Shown here: one piece after another, positions 22,701-33,898 of the stretch
Position numbering within the stretch: the first letter of the stretch is position 1
How the letters are laid out: every line of letters starts with the position of its first letter
NCBI GenBank assembly: GCA_947044405.1
Contig: CAMRHE010000168.1
Location: 902,501 to 966,500 of the forward strand
Length of the DNA stretch: 64,000 bases
Direction of reading: 5' to 3'
DNA from: Leptodactylus fallax
Taxonomy: Eukaryota; Chordata; Amphibia; Anura; Leptodactylidae
Program-made: the position numbers and the translations under genes
Notes under the pieces: model-generated
Told to the model about the DNA's origin: nothing
Database searches by the model: none
Seen by the model: only the letters and a program-made list of their open reading frames with translations

Positions 22701-23509
22701 AGTTCTTCAATTAAAGTCTGGAACCCTTAAGTTTTTGAAATTTAGTTGTACTGTGATTCTTAATGTTCCCACAGTTTTTTCAAAAAGTGTAAATCATTGG
22801 TTGCTACTGCTATACAGTGTTAAGTTTGTGGAACTACCATATTGCACTGATTTTAGCATATGCATTACATTGCTTGATCTTTTCTTACCTTGCAATCTTT
22901 GTATTTTACAATTATCATTCTTTGTAGGAGTACTTTGTTAAGATTTGAAAACATGACAAAGAGGTGCTAGACCGGCTACCACAATACGCAAGTCTCCAAC
23001 TCACGGTGGCAGACACACATGGGACAGAAAGCTTCTCAGGGGAGTAACATTCAAGTCTGCTCAGCATTCTGTCTGAGTATAGAAATCAGTGCATGCCACA
23101 AGCAGCGGTTCATGTACCCACAGTGCTACCAAACTGGTTTGGCTTGGGGCCATCTCTAAGGGCTTTATCCTAGTAGACCATATGGGGATCCGGTCTTTGC
23201 TGTAGGTAGTCCACCAGGCCACTACCTCCTGAGGTGGACCCAGGTGGGCCAGGAATGTTAGAACTGTGGCACAGAGCACCACACATACAGAATAAAACAC
23301 ATAAGGTACAGGGACAGAGATAAAAACAGACATCACAGGAAAAACATAACAACAGGCTTTTGGCATAAAACAACTGAGCAGCATGCATGCATGCACACAG
23401 ATAAAACGCAGAACTATGAAACAGGACATACAAGACACCAGAATAAAACAGAATGCATGAATGTAATAAACACTTTGCTCAGCCAAAGGGGGACTAAAAG
23501 ACACAGACC

Positions 23510-23542
<33 letters not shown>

Positions 23543-24467
23543 ACACACGGGGATAGTTGGGAGGAAGTAAGCAACACTAATTAAAGAGACAGCAAAAGGA
23601 ACAAAAACACAGAAGTAGCCAGTAAGCTAGGTCTGCTAAGAAACGCAGTATGCTAGCTAACACAAAGTGCAGGCGAGTGCAGCTATCGTGTTACTACGGT
23701 TTCCTTCCATAACCTGCATCATTATCTCTACTACTGATATTGATGCAGGACGGTGAAGAAGCTAGAAGTACAGTCTATTATGCATGTGCATGAAAGTTCC
23801 ACTGGATTCAAGAGGAAAAATCTCCAAGTTAGGATAAGGGAACATTTGCACAATGCAGTCCTACCTTTTTGTAACAGTAAACCATAAAACATTTTAAGAT
23901 GATTTTCCCTAAACAGTTCCATAAATAAAGACGCAAGTAATCCGAACTACAGGTATGCAACGTGTCCTTGCTTAATAACTTTTTATGACCGTAAATATGG
24001 TGTTTAAATCCAAGGGGCTACCTTTTTATGGCCCTTTGGTTTATTAGTTGCACAGGCAATAGTGTAGCTACAGGAGAGAAAGCACAATCTTGCTTTGTGT
24101 TTGTCTTCTTAAAGTTTAATTTTTTTTTGTCTTTCAGATGGAAGGACATTGTAGAGGGCATATGTATTACATAGTGGGCGAAGTCTGTTAAGATATGCCA
24201 GATTCAAAGACAATTTTATTGAGCTGCTACCTGAAAATGCGCCAAATACTGCAGAGTTTTCTTGGAATGCATTTCAAGTCGTTTTTTTTTTTTTTTAAAG
24301 CAGTTAGAACTATTGAACAAGGTTAGAAGAGACATTTTTTTCAGTATAGTTTACTTAATCACCATGGGCTTGAAACCTAAGTAAAGTGCAAGGAAACGTT
24401 TTGGCAGTAGTTATTGGGAATACATTGTGGAAATAGTTAAACTAAATGTTAAACTGATAGAAACAAA
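22701..24467. other. Unrecognised sequence with a long A tract
   Basis: Two long antisense frames (23061-23546) run into the A tract at 23513-23540 and have no domain. The tract could be a retroposed 3' end, but no parent was identified. No gene is called. Confidence 0.4.
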
Positions 24468-24845
24468 CAGTACTGTGCAAATGTTTTAGGCAGGTATAGA
24501 AAAAAAATGCAATAATGCAGCAGGAAGAAGAGTCTTGCAAGTAAAGCTATTGTCCCCACACAGCCCTGATCTCAACATCATTGAGTCTATCTGGAATAAC
24601 ATAGAGACAAAAAAAGAGTTGAAGATTTGTGGTATGTTCTCCAACATCTTGGGAACAAACTCTCTACAGAGTTAAAAAACTGTATACAAGTATACCAGAA
24701 AAACTGATGCTGTCTTGAAGGTAAAGAGTGGTCACAATAAATATTGATTTCATTTAGATTTATCTTCTGTTCTCATCTAATTTTGTTACATTTGTACTTA
24801 GCAGCATTTTTTCCACACCAGCCTAACCACTTTTGAACCATACGG
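24468..24845 (+). mobile_element. Tc1-like deletion derivative
   Basis: The ends are CAGTACTGTGCAAATGTTTT and, inverted on the right, CCGTATGGTTCAAAAGTGG. Only the C-terminal part of a transposase survives: SPHSPDLNIIESIWNNIET (from about 24550) with the catalytic Glu, then stops and shifts, then AVLKVKSGHNKY. The interior right arm (AATATTGATTTCATTTAGAT) matches the relic at 32041, so both come from one Tc1 family. There is no TA on the left flank, so that flank has mutated. Confidence 0.75.
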
Positions 24846-25744
24846 TATATCAAGCAATATGTTGAAAGGCAGGTCAAGCAATAGGGAAGGGCCTGTCCAT
24901 CCATCGGCAGCCTCCATCGACTAGCACATGTGTAATGCTGTCCACAGTGTTAGTCTATCTAGTCGTCCACAGTCTATGGAAGCTGCTGATTGACATGCCA
25001 GATCACATAAAGTCATGGCCATGACTGGATACCACTTGCAGGGCTTGCAAGATCAGCAAGCACCAGAGAACAATGCTGCTGTCTTATGATGAGCAACATG
25101 GGGCAACATTTGAAGGACAGTATGTAATAGGAACTTTGCAGCACAATACAGAGTCCCTACTATCTGATCAGTCCCTTTAAAATAGTAATTTTAACCTTAT
25201 TTGGGACCTGTTGTATACTCTATTTTTAGAGTTAGATTTAAACAAAAACCTAGCAATAAAAATAAATATTATGTTTAACCAACAGAGATATACTCAAAAT
25301 ATTCATATATTTTTTTAGGCACATTTATCTGGAATATGGCATGTTTTTTTAACGGTTTCAAGGTGACACCTGTCTAAAGGTGACTCAAAATTGGAAAATA
25401 CTGGAATCAACTTGTCATAGGCATAATATTTTCACAGGACAAAATCCATTCACAGCATTCCAATATACACAATGTTGTAACAGACTCAACAAACCCAGCA
25501 GCCAAGTGTAACATAAATAAGAATCAATATAGTAAATATACTCTTTATGAGATCAGCAAAATGTATCTAATTATTTTCCACAAGCTTAGCTAATGAGTAA
25601 AGTGGTAATAAATCTCATGCTAGTGTCAACAGAAAAGGGATAAAATATGTACATGTGATACATTTCTGGCCCATTATAGATTATGTTCAGGCACAGACTA
25701 TGCCATCACCTCATTCATTGTTTATGTTACATACTGTATTGAGA
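24846..25744. other. Unrecognised sequence
   Basis: No gene or recognised element is seen. Confidence 0.45.
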
Positions 25745-26326
25745 TATAAACTAATCACAGTACCTTGTAGGGCTGTCAGCACAGTTTACCAATGATGTAC
25801 ATCTTATTCAGGACTGCTGTTCCATTCTTGTAAAAATCGTCCTTTTATCCCTATGCAACTGAGCAGAAAAGGGCTTTAGGGATGTGGCTTTCCACCAATG
25901 GTCTTCACTATCTGCCGCTGCTAACTTTTGCTCAGCTCCGCTCCCACTAGCTGACTGACATCTCTTTCCTCTGCCTCAGCACAGAGTACTAACTGTACTG
26001 TGCATGTCTCATGATGAAACACTGCACCCTGAAGTGCAATAAACTGGATTTAGATGGGTGAAGTGTGTCATTATCAGACATGCACAGTACAGTTAGTACT
26101 GTGTGCCGAGGCAGAGGAGAGCGATGTCAGTCAACTAGCAGGGGCGGAGCTGAGCAGCAGCAGATAGTGAAACCCACTGATGGAAAGCAAGGCCCCTAAA
26201 GCCCTTTTCTGCTCATTTGCATAGGGATAAAACAAAGATTTTTTACAAGAATGAAGCAGCTGTCCTGAATAATAAATACATCATTGTAAACTGTGACAGC
26301 CCTACAAGGTACTGTGATTAGTATAA
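25745..26326. repeat. Large foldback element
   Basis: Two arms of roughly 270 bp (25745-26023 and 26063-26326) are inverted copies at about 85% by eye, around a 39-bp loop. The ends read ACTAATCACAGTACCTTGTA and its inverse. Matching internal blocks include AGTACTAACTGTACTGTGC / GCACAGTACAGTTAGTACT. It has no coding capacity and behaves like a foldback-type DNA transposon derivative. The target duplication was not resolved. Confidence 0.8.
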
Positions 26327-26540
26327 ATCTAAATTTTGTGCTGTCAGATTCTCATTAAGTATAACTACTGGTGAAAGCTCCTGACTTACAACTGTAAACG
26401 GTAAACATGGAAATTTCACAAAACATAATTCCTTTCTTTTCTTTAATCATTTTCTGCCCGATATTGCAATTAAACATGAGATAGGTCATCAATTATATAC
26501 AGCTTGAAGCCAAAGTCACATGTGGCAGTGTCATAATAAG

Positions 26541-27060
26541 CAGGGCTAGATACAGGTTTGTGTGAGTGCTAGGGAGACTGAGCCTCAGTGGGCCCCTTTG
26601 CAGCGCAACTCATATGTGTGTTTCTGTAAAAGGTGCCACAACAAAAACACCTGAAATTGAGTGTTTTTTTGTTTTTTTTTTTTGCAGTGGCACACCTGCT
26701 GAAATCACTATAGGTCTTCCATAGCTTTCAACCTTGGCACTGCAAATGGTTAAAACTGTGGATGTGACCCGCATCAATAATTGGCATGTTGTGGGTGCTG
26801 CTACTGTAGATGGCAGCAGGTTAGTTAATGGTGAGACTGCTGCATAACAGTATAATAGCCACCTCATGCCCCCACACATAGTAACCCCTCTGACAAAGTA
26901 GAATGGCCCCCCTTTTACCCAACATGCAGTATAATGGGTCCCATATGCCTTCCACATATTATAATGGCCCCTTTCTGCTCCCACACAATATTATGGCCCA
27001 ATTTCTCCCTATACATTTTAATAGAAAAGGTGGAAAACTGGCTCAGTTCTAGGGGTAAAA
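26541..27060. repeat. hAT-like non-autonomous fragment, possible
   Basis: It starts CAGGGCTAGATACAGG, a hAT-style terminus, and contains a degenerate array of 'ccacaca-ta-aatggcccc' units (26870-27000) like the array in the hAT element at 60176. No matching right end or 8-bp duplication was found. Confidence 0.4.
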
Positions 27061-27170
27061 CATGCCAAGAAAATAATGCGATTCTGGTGGCTTATTGCCA
27101 CAGATGGGTCTTCTCCAGGATAATACCCACAGCAGCCCTGTTACATGTAGCTTTAGCCTCAAATTAGGGC

Positions 27171-27420
27171 CACACAGGGGGTACTTGCAGCGGGTTAGCC
27201 ACTGTGTAGTCGCCTGCAGCTAAACCGCTGTGTTGTACAGTGGATAAAACTTCTCCAAATTTCATCCACATGCTGAGGACAAAAACCGGCTGCAAATTCC
27301 ACCAGCGGCTTTCAGCCTTTGAGATTTCAAGACTTTGCTGTGGCGGCTTTTTGGAAATCACGCTGCTGAATTTCCATGGCAGATCTTTAGCAGAGTTCCC
27401 ACCCTGCATTAGACCTCATT
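27171..27420. repeat. Degraded MITE-like sequence
   Basis: It has 'ggccacacaggggg', 'cagcgg', 'cggcttttt' and 'aatttccatggc' phrases of the inverted-repeat MITE style, without clear ends. Confidence 0.35.
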
Positions 27421-27454
27421 TTAATAGTATGTCTTACTCTGTCTCATATCTATA

Positions 27455-27492
27455 TCTACATATCTATCTATCTATCTATCTATCTATCTACA
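27455..27492. repeat. TATC microsatellite
   Basis: About eight CTAT/TATC units, immediately left of the Tc1 insertion at 27499. Confidence 0.85.
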
Positions 27493-27498
27493 TACATA

Positions 27499-29097
27499 CA
27501 GTCATATGAAAAAGTTTGGGCACCCCTATTAATCTTAATCATTTTTAGTTCTAAATATTTGAGTGTTTGCAACAGCCATTTCAATTTGATATATCTAATA
27601 ACTGATGGACACAGTAATATTTCAGGATTGAAATGAGGTTTATTGTACTAACAGAAAATGTGCAATATGCATTAAACCAAAATTTGACCGGAGCAAAAGT
27701 ATGGGCACCTCAACAGAAAAGTGACATTAATATTTAGTAGATCCTCCTTTTGCAAAAATAACAGCCTCTAGTCGCTTCCTGTAGCTTTTAATCAGTTCCT
27801 GGATGAAGGTATTTTTGACCATTCCTCTTTACAAAACAATTCCAGTTAAGTTTGATGGTCGCCGAGCATGGACAGCCCGCTTCAAATTATCCCACAGATG
27901 TTCAATGATATTCAGGTCTGGGGACTGGGATGACCATTCCAGAACATTGTAATTGTTCCTCTGCATGAATGCCTGAGTAGATTTGGAGCTGTGTTTTGGA
28001 TCATTGTCTTGCTGAAATATCCATCCCCGGCGTAACTTCAAATTCGTCACTGATTCTTGTACATTATTCTCAAGAATCTGCTGATACTGAGTTGAATCCA
28101 TGCGACCCTCAACTTTAACAAGATTCCCGGTGCCGGCATTGGCCACACAGCCCCAAAGCATGATGGAACCTCCACCAAATTTTACAGTGGGTAGCAAGTG
28201 TTTTTCTTGGAATGCTGTGTTTTTTTGACGCCATGCATAACGCCTTTTTGTATGACCAAACAACTCAATCTTTGTTTCATCAGTCCACAGGACCTTCTTC
28301 CAAAATGAAGCTGGCTTGTCCAAATGTGCTTTTGCATACCTCAGGCGACTCTGTTCGTGGCGTGCTTTCAGAAACGGCTTCTTTCGCATCACTCTCCCAT
28401 ACAGCTTCTCCTTGTGCAAAGTGTGCTGTATTGTTGACCGATGCACAGTAACACCATCTGCAGCAAGATGATGCTGCAGCTCTTTGGAGGTGGTCTGTGG
28501 ATTGTCCTTGACTGTTCTCACCATTCTTCTTCTCTGCCTTTCTGATATTTTTCTTGGCCTGCCACTTCTGGACTTAACAAGAACTGTCCCTGTGGTCTTC
28601 CATTTCCTTACTATGTTCCTCACAGTGGAAACTGACAGGTTAAATCTCTGAGACAACTTTTTGTATCCTTCCCCTGAACAACTATGTTGAACAATCTTTG
28701 TTTTCAGATCATTTGAGAGTTGTTTTGAGGAGCCCATGATGCCACTCTTCAGAGGAGATTCAAATAGGAGAACAACTTGCAATTGGCCACCTTAAATACC
28801 TTTTCTCATTATTGGATACACCTGGCTATGAAGTTCAAAACTCAGTGAGGTTAATTTTGTGCTTCAGTAAGTCAGTAAAAAGTAGTTTAGGAGTATTCAA
28901 ATCAATAAAATGATAAGGGTACCCAAATTTTTGCACATTTTCTGTTAGTACAATAAACCTCATTTCAATCCTGAAATATTACTGTGTCCATCAGTTATTA
29001 GATATATCAAATTGAAATGGCTGTTGCAAACACCCAAATATTTAGAACTAAAAATGATTAAGATTAATAGGGGTGCCCAAACTTTTTCATATGACTG
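27499..29097 (-). mobile_element. Tc1-like transposon, 1599 bp, inside a microsatellite
   Basis: Both ends are present (CAGTCATATGAAAAAGTTTG and inverse) with TA at 27497-27498 and 29098-29099. The inverted repeats are about 160 bp and very similar, including GGGCACCCCTATTAATC. The left flank is a TATC repeat and the right flank is an AT/AC repeat, so the element landed in low-complexity DNA, as expected for a TA-targeting transposase. The gene is on the minus strand. Confidence 0.93.
27727..28737 (-). pseudogene. Tc1-like transposase, nearly intact
   Basis: I take the ATG at 28737 (MGSSKQLSNDLKTKIV), since upstream in-frame ATGs lie outside the family's usual start. The DNA-binding half has RSGRPRKIS. 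The catalytic triad is complete: WTDETKIELF, FQQDNDPKH and LNIIEHLW, with 34 residues between the second Asp and the Glu (DD34E). The frame runs to RRPSNLTG and is then shifted near 27840. A second shift follows near 27795, after which ELIKSYRKRLEAVIFAKGG and STKY end at the stop (27727). Only the last ~40 residues are out of frame, so this is the least damaged active site in the window. Confidence 0.9.
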
Positions 29098-29099
29098 TA

Positions 29100-29101
29100 T
29101 A

Positions 29102-29152
<51 letters not shown>

Positions 29153-29172
29153 ATATCTACATACATATATCT

Positions 29173-29253
<81 letters not shown>

Positions 29254-29256
29254 CAT

Positions 29257-29303
<47 letters not shown>

Positions 29304-29328
29304 TATATATATATCTATCTATCAAATA
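29100..29328. repeat. Compound AT/AC microsatellite
   Basis: Alternating TA runs and ACACAC blocks over about 230 bp, with minor TATC units at the right. Overlapping frames of Tyr-Ile repeats come only from this composition. Confidence 0.95.
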
Positions 29329-29639
29329 AAATATAGCTTTTATTTTCCAGCTACTCATACAGTAGATTTGTACCTCCTGATGCACAGGACAGGAGCTGTT
29401 CATACTGCCAGCATAAACTATAATCACAGTAAATGCAACTGTCTGATTCTTTAACCTGCTGAGATTATTTTCTCTACTGAAAGGTTTCCAAGCAATAATT
29501 AGTTGACTAATGTTTGGTTACTGTTCAGAAGGCCACGATTTTCCTGTACATTGCCATCTCAGGGTGTGAAGCTATAAAGACATCTACTTTTTTTACTTTT
29601 TAGTCTATTCTTTGGAAAATTGGAAATTTTTTGAAAGAA

Positions 29640-30730
29640 AAGCACAGTTTTTTAAAATGAAGATAACATTAAATGAATCAGAAATACACTCTATACATTG
29701 TAAATGTGGTAAATGACTATTCTAGCTGCAAATGTCTGGTTTTTAATGCAATATCTACATAGGTGTATAGAGGCCCATTTGCACGAACCATCACTCCAGT
29801 GTTCTAATGGTACATTGTGTTGCTAACTGTGTAAGAAGGCTAATGGATGTTTAGAAAACCCTTGAAAACCCTTGTGCAAGTATGTTATCACACCTGAAAA
29901 CAGTTTTGTTGGTTAGAGAAACTATCAAACTGACCTTCCTTTGAGCTAGTTGAGAATCTGGAGCATTATATTTGTTGGTTCGATTAAACTCTCAAAATGG
30001 CCAGAAAAAGAGAACTTTCTATTCTTGTTCTTAGAAATGAGGGCTATTATGTGCGAGAAATTGCCAAGAAACTGAAGATTTCCTACAACGGTGTGTACTA
30101 CTCCCTTCAGAGGACAGCACAAACAGACTCTAACCAGAGTAGAAAGAGAAGTGGGAGGCCCCGCTGCACAACTGAGCAACAAGACAAGTACATTAGAGTC
30201 TCTAGTTTGAGAAATCGATGCCTCACAGGTCCTCAACTGGCAGCTTCATTAAATAGTACCCGCAAAACACCAGTGTCAACATCTACAGTGAAGAGGCGAC
30301 TCAGGGATGCTGGCCTTCAGGGCAGAGTGGCCAAGAAAAAGCCATATCTGAGACTGGCTAATAAAAGGAAAAGATTAATATGGGCAAAAGAACACAGATA
30401 TTGGACAGAGGAAGATTGGAAAAAAGTGTTATGGACAGACGAATCAAAGTTTGAGGTGTTTGGATCACACAGAAGAACATTTGTGAGACGCAGAACAACT
30501 GAAAAGATGTTGGAAGAGTGCCTGACGCTATCTGTCAAGCATGGTGGAGGTAATGTGATGGTCTGGGGTTGCCCATCAAGTCAATCCAATTAGTGGGAGG
30601 GGCTTCTGGAAGCATGGGGTGAAATTTCTCCAGATTACCTCAGCAAATTAACAGCTAGAATGCCAAAGGTCTGCAATGCTGTAATTGCTGCAAATGGAGC
30701 ATTCTTTGACGAAAGCAAAGTTTGAAGGAG
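29640..30730 (+). mobile_element. Tc1-like element, internally deleted
   Basis: A transposase gene with its 5' flank, where the upstream phrases GAATCAGAAATACACTC and TAGAAAACCCTTGAAAACC are typical of a Tc1 family known from fish and frogs (recalled, not searched). I could not find the inverted-repeat ends, so the limits are approximate. Confidence 0.75.
29997..30725 (+). pseudogene. Tc1-like transposase lacking its catalytic core
   Basis: It starts MARKRELSILVLRNEGYYV with the helix-turn-helix region, KRSGRPRCTT, and WTDESKFEVF (first Asp). After VMVWGC the next residues are PSSQSN, which in relatives lie about 99 residues later (compare the copy at 17702). The second Asp and the Glu are therefore gone, while the frame is kept. 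A TAG at 30591-30593 replaces a Leu codon (SNL), then the same frame continues WEGLLEAWGEISPDY to FFDESKV and stop. The joined Cys codon suggests deletion between short matching TGC sequences (inference). Confidence 0.9.
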
Positions 30731-31855
30731 AAAATTAATATTCTAACTAAACTAGTAAGGTAACTAAAGTGCCTATAAGTTCTCTACTGGCATCTATTTT
30801 GCTACATGCAGTTGCTCTGGCCTCACGCCAGACTGGGCCGCCGATGATTTAACTTGAAGTGAAACATTTATTGATTATTGGCCATTACTAAAAAAAACAC
30901 AAAGCCAGCAACAAGTAGCATTCCATAATAAGGGTTTCGCTTTCTAAAGTCAAATTGGTGAGCCAGACCAGGGGCAAACTGAGCTGTTGCATGTGGCAGC
31001 ACCTCAAAGATAAGGACACAATCAGGTTTTGTTTATGCAATCTTTTAAAATCCAAAACCAGGAAAGAACGGAAAAGTAGCATCTCTCTCTCCTTTATAGG
31101 TTCTCGCCCTTTATGATCCACTACTGGTTTTGGCTTCAGAAGCTGCATCAATAAAGTGTGCCTGAAAATATCACTGGCCTGAACCAAAGTCTATTATGCA
31201 AGTGAAAAGGACATTCCATTAAGACATACAGTACATATTGCTAACAGTTTAAAGGTCATGATAAGGAAGAAGCTACTACTGCAGTATACAAGAGTGCTTT
31301 CCTCCTGGCATTGGTATCTGCAGCTAAAGCATGGTTGTGTCAGTTTATGATTGGAAGTGCAAAGGGCAGGACAAAGTATACTTGATAGACAACAACATTC
31401 CATAAAACTTGTACACCACTTACACTATTTCTACAATTATGTATTATTGTAGTGGTAAACACTCTTAATATAGGTTTCACATATTTTTATTAGTTTACTG
31501 ACAATAGTGGATTACCACCCTGCCCAGTGGTTAGCTACAAAAGTCATAAATGAGTGTTGGTATGTCATTATTGGAACCCAATGTAGAGGCTGGAGAGAAA
31601 CGCAGGAAGCATTGGAAGCAGCAGGGGATTGGTGAGTTAAGTATGGCTTTTGTTATTTAATCGCATGATCAGCTGTTTTACTTCTTGGGTCCCCGCTGGT
31701 CTCCAATTCTTGGTCTTCTCTCGAAACACAGAAATACCCACTTAGCCAAACACTGGATGTAGTGCAGACCCACCAGTGGTTGACTGAGTAGATATTTCCC
31801 TCCATATCCTGTGTGTCAAGGATGACCAGGAAGTAAAGACAATTCCTTTTAAGAT
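30731..31855. other. Unrecognised sequence
   Basis: No gene or repeat is recognised. Short antisense frames at 30888-31403 have no domain. Confidence 0.45.
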
Positions 31856-32040
31856 TGGCGAAGAGAAAAGTCCTGCACGGGGGACTTTTCTCTCCGCTGG
31901 TTTCAGTATAAAACTAGTGGAAAGCCACCAGGCCCCATTATAGTCTATGGGGTCTACGGGTAACCACTTTTTTTTGCGTATAGGCTCTACATCTTTCGGG
32001 TCCCCATGCGGAGAGATGAACGCTAGTGTGAACCTAGTGT
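31856..32040. repeat. MITE-like repeat, same family as 19950
   Basis: It shares 'tctatggggtc', 'tttttttgcgtatagg' and a right end 'gtgtgaacct' with the 19950 element. GGGGACTTTTCTCTCCG faces GCGAAGAGAAAAGTCC as an inverted pair at its left. Confidence 0.5.
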
Positions 32041-32430
32041 AAAAATGCTTTCAGAAATGGAAGTGTTAATAGTTTATTTGTGCCAATTAAAATAAAGTGA
32101 ATGAACAAAAGATAAATCAAATAAATATTCAGTGTAACCGTCCTTTGCCTTCAAAACTGCATAAAAATTCTTCTAGGTACACTTGCACATAATTTTTAAG
32201 GAACTCGACAGGGAGATTGTACCAAACATCTTGGAGAACCAACCACAGATCTTCATTGGATGTAACGTTGCTCAAATCAGTCTCGCTCTTCATTTAATCC
32301 CAGAAAACTCAATGATGGTGAGATCATGGCTCTGTGGGGGCCATATCATTACATGTAGGACTCCTCCAAAGGGTGAACACACCAAATATTGATTTGATTT
32401 AAATTTCTATTTTGTTCATTCACTTTCCTG
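32041..32430 (-). mobile_element. Tc1-like deletion relic
   Basis: The left half holds the subterminal region and the 3' end of an antisense transposase gene (ACTCCTCC, 'catcttggagaaccaacc', 'ctctgtgggggccat'), then jumps to the other end ('aatattgatttgattt ... gttcattcac'). The inverted pair GTGAATGAACAAAA / TTTTGTTCATTCAC marks the two arms. Sequence shared with 24468 shows one family. No functional frame remains. Confidence 0.7.
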
Positions 32431-32738
32431 CTCTTCGCCTGTCTTCTTACGCCATAAGAAAACACCAGAGCTGCAAGAGTGGACCATGCTGGGACGACTA
32501 AAATAAATAAATAAATAAAAAAATTTGCCTGGACAAGTGGCTAAGTTTAGATTTTACTTAGATAAAAAGGCTGTATAATAGATTTGATGTCATATTACAA
32601 CTGGCCAGTTTCAGGAACTATGATTCCCAGGAACACTCTTTCTAGATAAATGGCCAGTATAAGGGGACAGTCACACAGTATAATGTCTGTGATATGGTAC
32701 TTAATAGGGAACTGGCTGTGTTAGACAAATACTACATC
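32431..32738. other. Unrecognised sequence
   Basis: It contains a short AAAT repeat near 32500. No gene is seen. Confidence 0.45.
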
Positions 32739-32970
32739 TTAAGGCTAAGGCCCCAAGTAGCGGACCACAGCCAAAAAGCGCTGCGGGAAAAACCGCTGTG
32801 GAAGCACATCACCTTTTTTCCCGCAGAGCTTTTCACAGAAAGTTTTCCTCTGTGGACTTTCTGCTTCAATTATACCTATATGGAAACAGTCATCGACCGT
32901 TTTGAAAATCGCAGCATTTCCACTGTGGTTATTTTCCTGCAATGTGTGGATGGGATTCGCTAGAAGTTGC
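32739..32970. repeat. MITE, GGCTAAGGCCCC family, copy d
   Basis: It starts TTAAGGCTAAGGCCCCAAG and has GCGGGAAAAACCGC, 'ttttcctctgtggactttctgc' and 'caattatacctatatgg' blocks, then 'tggatgggattcgc'. The right end is degraded. Confidence 0.7.
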
Positions 32971-33281
32971 AGACTGTTAAACTCTCCCCTTTTGCAGCGG
33001 CCTCAAACGTTTTAATGATAGTCAGTGTATTGAGACAGAAAGCATTATTGTTGTCAGTGAATTCACCAGTGTGCTTCCAAGTTGTTGTTAGTCATCATAT
33101 GTGTGGTCAGCAACTGCTTTGAACACAACATTATGGACACAAAAACCGCATGTGGAAGCTGCACTGGGTGGCAGTGTCCTAAATATTCTTTTGATCAGCT
33201 GACAAATGAGCAAACATAAAATATTGTTTATGTCACATAAAAGGTGCTTGTTGGCAGCACCATGATCCACGTAAACTGTCA

Positions 33282-33572
33282 GGCTACTTTCACACATCCG
33301 AGGTGAAAAATGGGTGAGAAAGACGTCCGTTTTTCACAGCTACCTTGCATCCAAGGGCACCCATTTTCACAAAACTCTCATACATGTCAGAGCATAGAGT
33401 GGTCCGTGAAAACGGACAAAAATAGGACATGACCTACATTTTGACAGTCCGTTACAACAGACTAAAATAGCGGACATGTGAATAGCCCCCATTCACTTGA
33501 ATTGAATTTAATGTTGCCGTGTGATGTCCGTTCAATAGCCATTATTCATTGTTGTGTGAATATAGCTTAAGA
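33282..33572. repeat. MITE with GGCTACTTTCACACATCCG end
   Basis: The left end GGCTACTTTCACACATCCG and the right part 'gttgtgtgaatatagctta' are loosely inverted. Internal GTCCGTTTTTCAC faces GTGAAAACGGAC. Non-coding. Confidence 0.5.
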
Positions 33573-33667
33573 TGTCGCTGACTAACAATGAAAGTATATA
33601 GGGTGGGTAGGATTTCAGTCAGAAAATAAAAGGTTAGAACTCACTTGAAGTACAGTTAATAGCAAAT

Positions 33668-33898
33668 TTAGGCTAAGGCACCACATAGCGAGATGTAACA
33701 AAAAAACGTTGCAGAAACGCATCACATTTTTTTTTTCCACAGCGTTTTTTTTTGTTTGTTTTTTTTCACAGAAAGTCTGCAGCGTTTTCCTCTGCGGACT
33801 TTCTGCCCCCATTATGTATATTGAAAATGCCAGCTGCAATTTTCAAAACACAGATTTGCAACTGTGGGGGGGGGGGGGGGAAGAGACACATGGTGCCA
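33668..33898. repeat. MITE, GGCTAAGGCCCC family, copy e
   Basis: It starts TTAGGCTAAGGCACCACATAG. The interior has 'ttttcctctgcggactttctgcc'. A run of about 14 G at 33867-33880 disrupts the right part, which ends 'catggtgcc'. Confidence 0.65.

Noticed and set aside
23061..23546. 161-codon minus-strand frame with a Phe run
   Set aside because: It begins in the A tract at 23513-23540 and shows Cys/Val-rich low-information sequence with a second overlapping frame and no recognised domain.
27455..29328. CRISPR-like or satellite array
   Set aside because: The repeats are dinucleotide or tetranucleotide microsatellites split by a Tc1 insertion, with no spacers.
29012..29427. Long Tyr-Ile repeat frames on both strands
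   Set aside because: They are translations of the AT/AC microsatellite, with no start context, domain or codon structure.
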